DNA of 32,803 nucleotides from a virus: IMG/VR virus record IMGVR_UViG_3300027851_000082, positions 1 to 32,803 of that record, one strand, 5' to 3'. The notes beneath the pieces are model-generated. The model had not been told where the DNA came from. It did no database searches and saw only the letters and a list, made by a program, of their open reading frames with translations. The position numbers and the translations under genes are program-made. Below are positions 30,372 to 32,803 of this stretch, in pieces (positions within the stretch are counted from its first letter, which is position 1; each line of letters begins with the position of its first letter).

Positions 30372-30809
30372 ATGAAAAAAATGAATGCGGCCCTTTGGGC
30401 CATCGGCGCCATCGTCACGGCCGGCGCCGCCTACGGCTACGTTCGGTGGTCCGACCAGCAAGAGTTCGATCTGCGATCAGCGCCGCTCGTGCGCGCCCTG
30501 AAGGATCCCGACACTGTGAAGTTCCGGGACTGGAAGATCAGGGGCCCGAACCTGTGCGGCGAAGTCAACTCCAAAGGTAGCGCCGGCGGGTATGTGGGCT
30601 TCAAGCGCTTCATCTCTCACCCAGGTGGGTACGCCATCGAGAGCGAAACGGTCGAGCCCTTCACCAGCGGTCAGCGAGACACATCGGACATCATCGCCGA
30701 CCTAGACCTTCAGATCGCCTTCATGAAGACACACGATCACCGCAAGCCCACCGGCGAGGAACTGCTCGCCCTGCGGTTCGACTCCCTCTGGAAGGCCAAC
30801 TGCCAGTAG
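30372..30809 (+). CDS. Membrane-anchored periplasmic protein in the rex position, 145 aa
   Basis: AGGGGAG lies eleven bases upstream of the ATG. An N-terminal hydrophobic segment (about 5-24) with two lysines before it predicts membrane insertion or an uncleaved signal. The soluble part begins with LVRALKDPDTVKFRDWKI (about 39-56) and contains LCGEVNSKGSAGGYVGFKRF (about 61-80), a pattern shared with small exported bacterial proteins. Two Cys (62 and 144) could pair. It lies between repressor and P_L/O_L, where lambda carries rexA/rexB, so it may be expressed in lysogens. Function is unknown; superinfection exclusion is a guess. A weak hairpin (30809-30823) follows the stop, and 30824-30923 holds no visible gene. 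Confidence 0.8.
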   Translation: MKKMNAALWAIGAIVTAGAAYGYVRWSDQQEFDLRSAPLVRALKDPDTVKFRDWKIRGPNLCGEVNSKGSAGGYVGFKRFISHPGGYAIESETVEPFTSGQRDTSDIIADLDLQIAFMKTHDHRKPTGEELLALRFDSLWKANCQ

Positions 30810-30923
30810 GCGGCACAACCGCCCTGCAGCCGGCATACGGGTCGCCAATCGGCCCAACCCTCCCACCTCATGCGCCACCGCAAAAGCGTCAGCCTGCCCG
30901 GCCTGCGCACCAGTGTGGCAAAA

Positions 30924-30941
30924 AAGTAGGGAAACCTAGTC
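30924..30941. promoter_or_regulatory. Operator OL3-like
   Basis: TAGG-gaaa-CCTA core with partial outer arms. Its centre is 21 bases from the next operator. Confidence 0.5.
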
Positions 30942-30944
30942 ATT

Positions 30945-30962
30945 AGCTAGGTATACCTATTG
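30945..30962. promoter_or_regulatory. Operator OL2-like
   Basis: The core TAGGTATACCTA is a perfect 12-base palindrome. It touches the -35 of P_L. Confidence 0.75.
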
Positions 30963-30988
30963 ACCAAAATGCTAGGTACGCCTAGCAT
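30960..30988 (+). promoter_or_regulatory. P_L, early promoter for the plus-strand operon
   Basis: TTGACC (30960-30965) and TAGCAT (30983-30988) are 17 bases apart, close to sigma-70 consensus at the -35. The expected start of transcription is about 30995. Repressor on OL1 and OL2 would block it. Confidence 0.88.
30970..30987. promoter_or_regulatory. Operator OL1-like
   Basis: Perfect TGCTAGG/CCTAGCA arms, the same as OR1. It overlaps the P_L spacer and -10. Confidence 0.85.
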
Positions 30989-30990
30989 TT

Positions 30991-31039
30991 GCTCCGTCGC
31001 CTTGAAAGCCGCCCCACCGGGGCAACAAGGCGAGGGAGC
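30991..31039 (+). promoter_or_regulatory. Long stem-loop in the P_L leader
   Basis: Bases 30991-31004 pair with 31026-31039 (13 of 14 positions). A second hairpin, GCCCC-acc-GGGGC, lies inside (31011-31023). The right arm contains the GGGAG ribosome site of the first gene. The P_L transcript is predicted to start inside the left arm, so only read-through RNA would form the full stem. Confidence 0.65.
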
Positions 31040-31044
31040 AGCAG

Positions 31045-31224
31045 GTGAAATACACCACCACCCAGCTGGCCACCATGGCCACCACCGCCCTGCAGGCCAA
31101 AGCGCGCAACGATGCCCGCTACCTGCAACTGGTGCTGCAGCTCGCGCTGCGCACGGGCCTTGCGCCCATCCAAGTCGAACAGAACATCCTGGCCATGGCT
31201 CAGCGCGCAGGGGCCGCAGCATGA
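31045..31224 (+). CDS. First gene of P_L operon, helical protein, 59 aa
   Basis: The GTG at 31045 is preceded by GGGAG at six bases, inside the leader hairpin. The product is helical (TQLATMATTALQAKARNDAR early, then YLQLVLQLALRTGLAPIQVE) without a true membrane segment. The stop overlaps the next ATG (ATGA). This is the position of lambda N, but the protein is not Arg-rich at the N-terminus and no nut/boxA was found, so an antiterminator role is not supported. Confidence 0.7.
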   Translation: MKYTTTQLATMATTALQAKARNDARYLQLVLQLALRTGLAPIQVEQNILAMAQRAGAAA

Positions 31225-31418
31225 GCCGCGTCACGCACATGAGCAACGGCAACGGCGCGGTGCTGTCGCTGGAACTGGTGTGGCTCCGCTGGGGAGGCGG
31301 CGCCACACCCGGCAAGACCCACGTCTTCGTGGCCGGCCCAATCACCTTCATGTCTATCTCGACGCAATGCGTCGTTGACGACTTCGGCACCCTGGTGCCG
31401 GTGGAGGCCGCGCTGTGA
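31221..31418 (+). CDS. Small beta-rich protein, 65 aa
   Basis: The ATG at 31221 overlaps the previous stop (ATGA), indicating coupled translation. The sequence is strand-rich, with LSLELVWLRWGGG and VFVAGPITFMSIS, and ends at TGA 31418, 14 bases before the convergent gene's stop. No family is recognised. It belongs to the early P_L operon. Confidence 0.65.
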   Translation: MSRVTHMSNGNGAVLSLELVWLRWGGGATPGKTHVFVAGPITFMSISTQCVVDDFGTLVPVEAAL

Positions 31419-31432
31419 AATCGCGCACTCTT

Positions 31433-31843
31433 TCAACGCCGCGGCAACATGGCGAGCAATGCCGCGATGGTGGCCTTGATGGCCCGCACGTCCGTGTAGT
31501 GGGGATGGCCGCTTGCGCCGCGGGCCTGGCACTGGCTGGCGCACTCTTGATGCCGCTGTATGGCACGGCACACGCGCTGCCGCTGCAGCCAGCCCAGGTG
31601 CGGGCGCAGGCGGTCGAGCTCGTCCCGCGTGGGCTCGGTGCGGGTCATGGGCGTGGGGTTCTCGAGCTGGCGCAGCAGGCGCTTGCGCACGGGGTCGACA
31701 GCCTCGTTGTATTCCTTGCGGCGCTCCCGGCCCAACTGCAGGCGGTGCCCGATCAACAGGCCAAGCGGGCCGAACACGGCACCACCAGCCAAGAATGGCC
31801 GCAGGCCATCCTCAATGAGCTGAGCGATTGGGTGAAGGTCCAT
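31433..31843 (-). CDS. Membrane-anchored protein on the opposite strand, 136 aa
   Basis: The ATG at 31843 has GAGG ten bases upstream. The N-terminus has one hydrophobic segment (about 15-32, RPFLAGGAVFGPLGLLIG). A basic cytoplasmic-type helix, RLQLGRERRKEYNEAVDPVR, follows, and then a long charged C-terminus with three Cys-containing turns. Composition is far more protein-like than the plus frame across it. It converges with the 65-residue gene and diverges, with 12 bases of overlap at the starts, from the next one. It may be a further moron; no promoter was found. Confidence 0.6.
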   Translation of the reverse strand: MDLHPIAQLIEDGLRPFLAGGAVFGPLGLLIGHRLQLGRERRKEYNEAVDPVRKRLLRQLENPTPMTRTEPTRDELDRLRPHLGWLQRQRVCRAIQRHQECASQCQARGASGHPHYTDVRAIKATIAALLAMLPRR

Positions 31844-32050
31844 CTGCGCGCCTCTGCATTTGTGTGGACGGCGTTGGTGATCGAACACCTCGCGCTGCTG
31901 TTCATCGTCTACAAGGCCCTGAACGCATTCGACCGACAGGGCTGGAAATACTGCAACGCCATGATAGAGGCGGCCGACTGGCAACGGCGCTACTACCGCC
32001 TGCACGCCAGGTTCATGCGCCGCGTTGCGTCCACCCGGGTGGAGGACTGA
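31832..32050 (+). CDS. Small membrane protein, 72 aa
   Basis: The same plus frame extends back to 31415, but that part is antisense to the 136-residue gene, so I place the start at GTG 31832; it has only weak GAG upstream. One hydrophobic helix (about 9-25, AFVWTALVIEHLALLFIVYK) precedes an aromatic, basic C-terminus (DWQRRYYRLHARFMRR near 50-65). GGAGGA in its last codons serves the next gene. Function is unknown; early P_L operon. Confidence 0.5.
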   Translation: MKVHLRASAFVWTALVIEHLALLFIVYKALNAFDRQGWKYCNAMIEAADWQRRYYRLHARFMRRVASTRVED

Positions 32051-32053
32051 CCC

Positions 32054-32200
32054 ATGTGGCTGTTCACCCCCGCCCGCCGGGCAATCACTCTGGTGATTGC
32101 CACCGCGGCCCTGGCCCTCATCAGCGCCGGCGGCATCGTTGCCGGCGTGTTGATCCTGGGCACCGATCGCCTGGTCGGCGGCGGCCCCGCGCTGCACTGA
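32054..32200 (+). CDS. Small single-pass membrane protein, 48 aa
   Basis: GGAGGA at 32041-32046 precedes the ATG. A basic N-terminus (TPARRA) is followed by one strongly hydrophobic helix (about 11-36). It ends four bases after an Ala-Leu-His C-terminus in a tight operon. Too small for a family call. Confidence 0.6.
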   Translation: MWLFTPARRAITLVIATAALALISAGGIVAGVLILGTDRLVGGGPALH

Positions 32201-32209
32201 GGCCGCGCC

Positions 32210-32449
32210 ATGGCAGCACTCGACCACGTGATCCGCATCGAGCGCGAGGGCACCGCCACGCGCTGGGTGCAGACCATCGCCCGCAGCGACGACATGGGCT
32301 GCACCGTCACCCGGCACTTTGACCAGGCGCGCCGCATGACCGACGTCACCGCGCAGCGCCACGCCGCCCGCCTGCAGGCGCTGCTGGGCAAAACGCTGGG
32401 CACGCTCAGCGCAGCACCAGTTGAGGAGGCGAAGACATGCACCGCCTGA
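32210..32449 (+). CDS. Hypothetical early protein, 79 aa
   Basis: GAGG lies seven bases before ATG 32210. The product is mixed alpha/beta with a strand HVIRIEREGTATRWVQTIAR (about 6-25) and a basic helix later. Its end overlaps the next start by 13 bases. No family is recognised. Confidence 0.65.
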   Translation: MAALDHVIRIEREGTATRWVQTIARSDDMGCTVTRHFDQARRMTDVTAQRHAARLQALLGKTLGTLSAAPVEEAKTCTA

Positions 32450-32547
32450 TCACCCTCGCCCTGCTGATCGCGGCCGTGCTGCTGCTCGCATCGGCCGCGG
32501 CCCACGCCACCACCCCGCCTGTCACCCATCAATGGAGGCATTCATGA
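32437..32547 (+). CDS. Very small exported or membrane peptide, 36 aa
   Basis: GAGGAGG precedes the ATG at 32437. The peptide is basically one hydrophobic helix (about 4-20) ending in ASAAAHA, which resembles a signal-peptidase site. It overlaps both neighbours (13 bases; ATGA). This is typical of phage operon filler genes, and function is unknown. Confidence 0.5.
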   Translation: MHRLITLALLIAAVLLLASAAAHATTPPVTHQWRHS

Positions 32548-32803
32548 TCTTCGCAACCAAGGCCGTTTTTGCAGACGGCACCAAGCAAGACATCGACATC
32601 CCGGCACCCAATTGGCACGCAGCCATGGAGCGCGCCGCTGAGTTGGCCGGTAAGACCCCGCAGCGCATCAGCGCCCGGCCCCTGCACGGCTTCCGCCCCG
32701 TGGTGGTATGCCAGGCCCCGCCCGAGCACCGCGCCACGCCGCTCGATCAAGAGACGGTGATCACCCCGGTCGATCTGGACGCCCTGCACGCCTATGACCA
32801 AGC
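32544..32803 (+). CDS. Hypothetical early protein, cut by window edge
   Basis: The ATG at 32544 overlaps the previous stop (ATGA), with GGAG seven bases upstream. At least 86 residues are visible, starting MIFATKAVFADGTKQDIDIP, with a later block, HGFRPVVVCQAPPEH. The C-terminal end is outside the window. No family is recognised. Confidence 0.6.
   Translation, partial: MIFATKAVFADGTKQDIDIPAPNWHAAMERAAELAGKTPQRISARPLHGFRPVVVCQAPPEHRATPLDQETVITPVDLDALHAYDQ

Noticed and set aside
31045-31224. First P_L gene as an N-type antiterminator
   Set aside because: Position fits, but there is no Arg-rich RNA-binding N-terminus and no nut/boxA/boxB seen downstream of P_L; the leader hairpin lacks a short boxB-like loop.

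Overview
The window is a stretch of a GC-rich lambda-like temperate siphophage or prophage. The cos-type terminase, gpW, gpFII, gpG/T and tape-measure genes indicate Siphoviridae-type morphology. Codon use and protein style suggest a betaproteobacterial host (Burkholderiales/Comamonadaceae-like), but this is inference because no host gene is visible. The window contains no integrase, lysis gene, tRNA, rRNA or CRISPR array.

Layout. From about 29.7 kb down to position 1, almost everything is on the minus strand in one tightly overlapping lytic operon, with many ATGA/GTGA junctions. In transcription order it holds: a Cro-like regulator (29.7 kb); small ORFs and two opposing cassettes (29.4-27.7); a replisome organiser with a candidate internal origin and a DnaB-like helicase (27.7-25.4); a gpZ-like protein (25.4-24.6); a short non-coding candidate cos region; a ParB-domain/DNA methyltransferase pair split at a ten-base G tract (24.4-22.8); terminase small and large subunits; a small Mor-like protein; gpW; portal; a ClpP-type protease fused to the capsid protein; a DUF2190-type decoration protein; gpFII-like and tail-terminator-like proteins; the tail tube; G and T joined by a canonical -1 slip site; a 1720-residue tape measure; then two paralogous tail proteins, an Ig-like protein and a long tail fibre that runs off the left edge.

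Immunity region (29.7-31.0 kb). A plus-strand HTH repressor diverges from cro. Three 18-bp operators lie between them, and three more lie about 1.2 kb away, in front of a second promoter. This reproduces the lambda OR/OL layout: P_R drives cro leftward on this map, P_L drives a plus-strand operon of very small genes (31.0-32.8 kb), and the gene between repressor and P_L occupies the position of lambda rex. The two early promoters are nearly identical, and both cro and the repressor appear to be translated from leaderless transcripts.

Accessory elements. Two plus-strand genes (28.19 and 28.71 kb) sit inside the minus-strand early operon. Each follows a related promoter and a leader of identical length, which is moron-like organisation. 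A further possible opposing gene, a two-helix membrane protein, sits between T and the tape measure. The most interesting items are the six-operator switch with a repressor that lacks a cleavage domain, the duplicated moron promoters, the homopolymer-split methyltransferase, the internal start in the protease-capsid fusion and the unusual tail-tip gene set.
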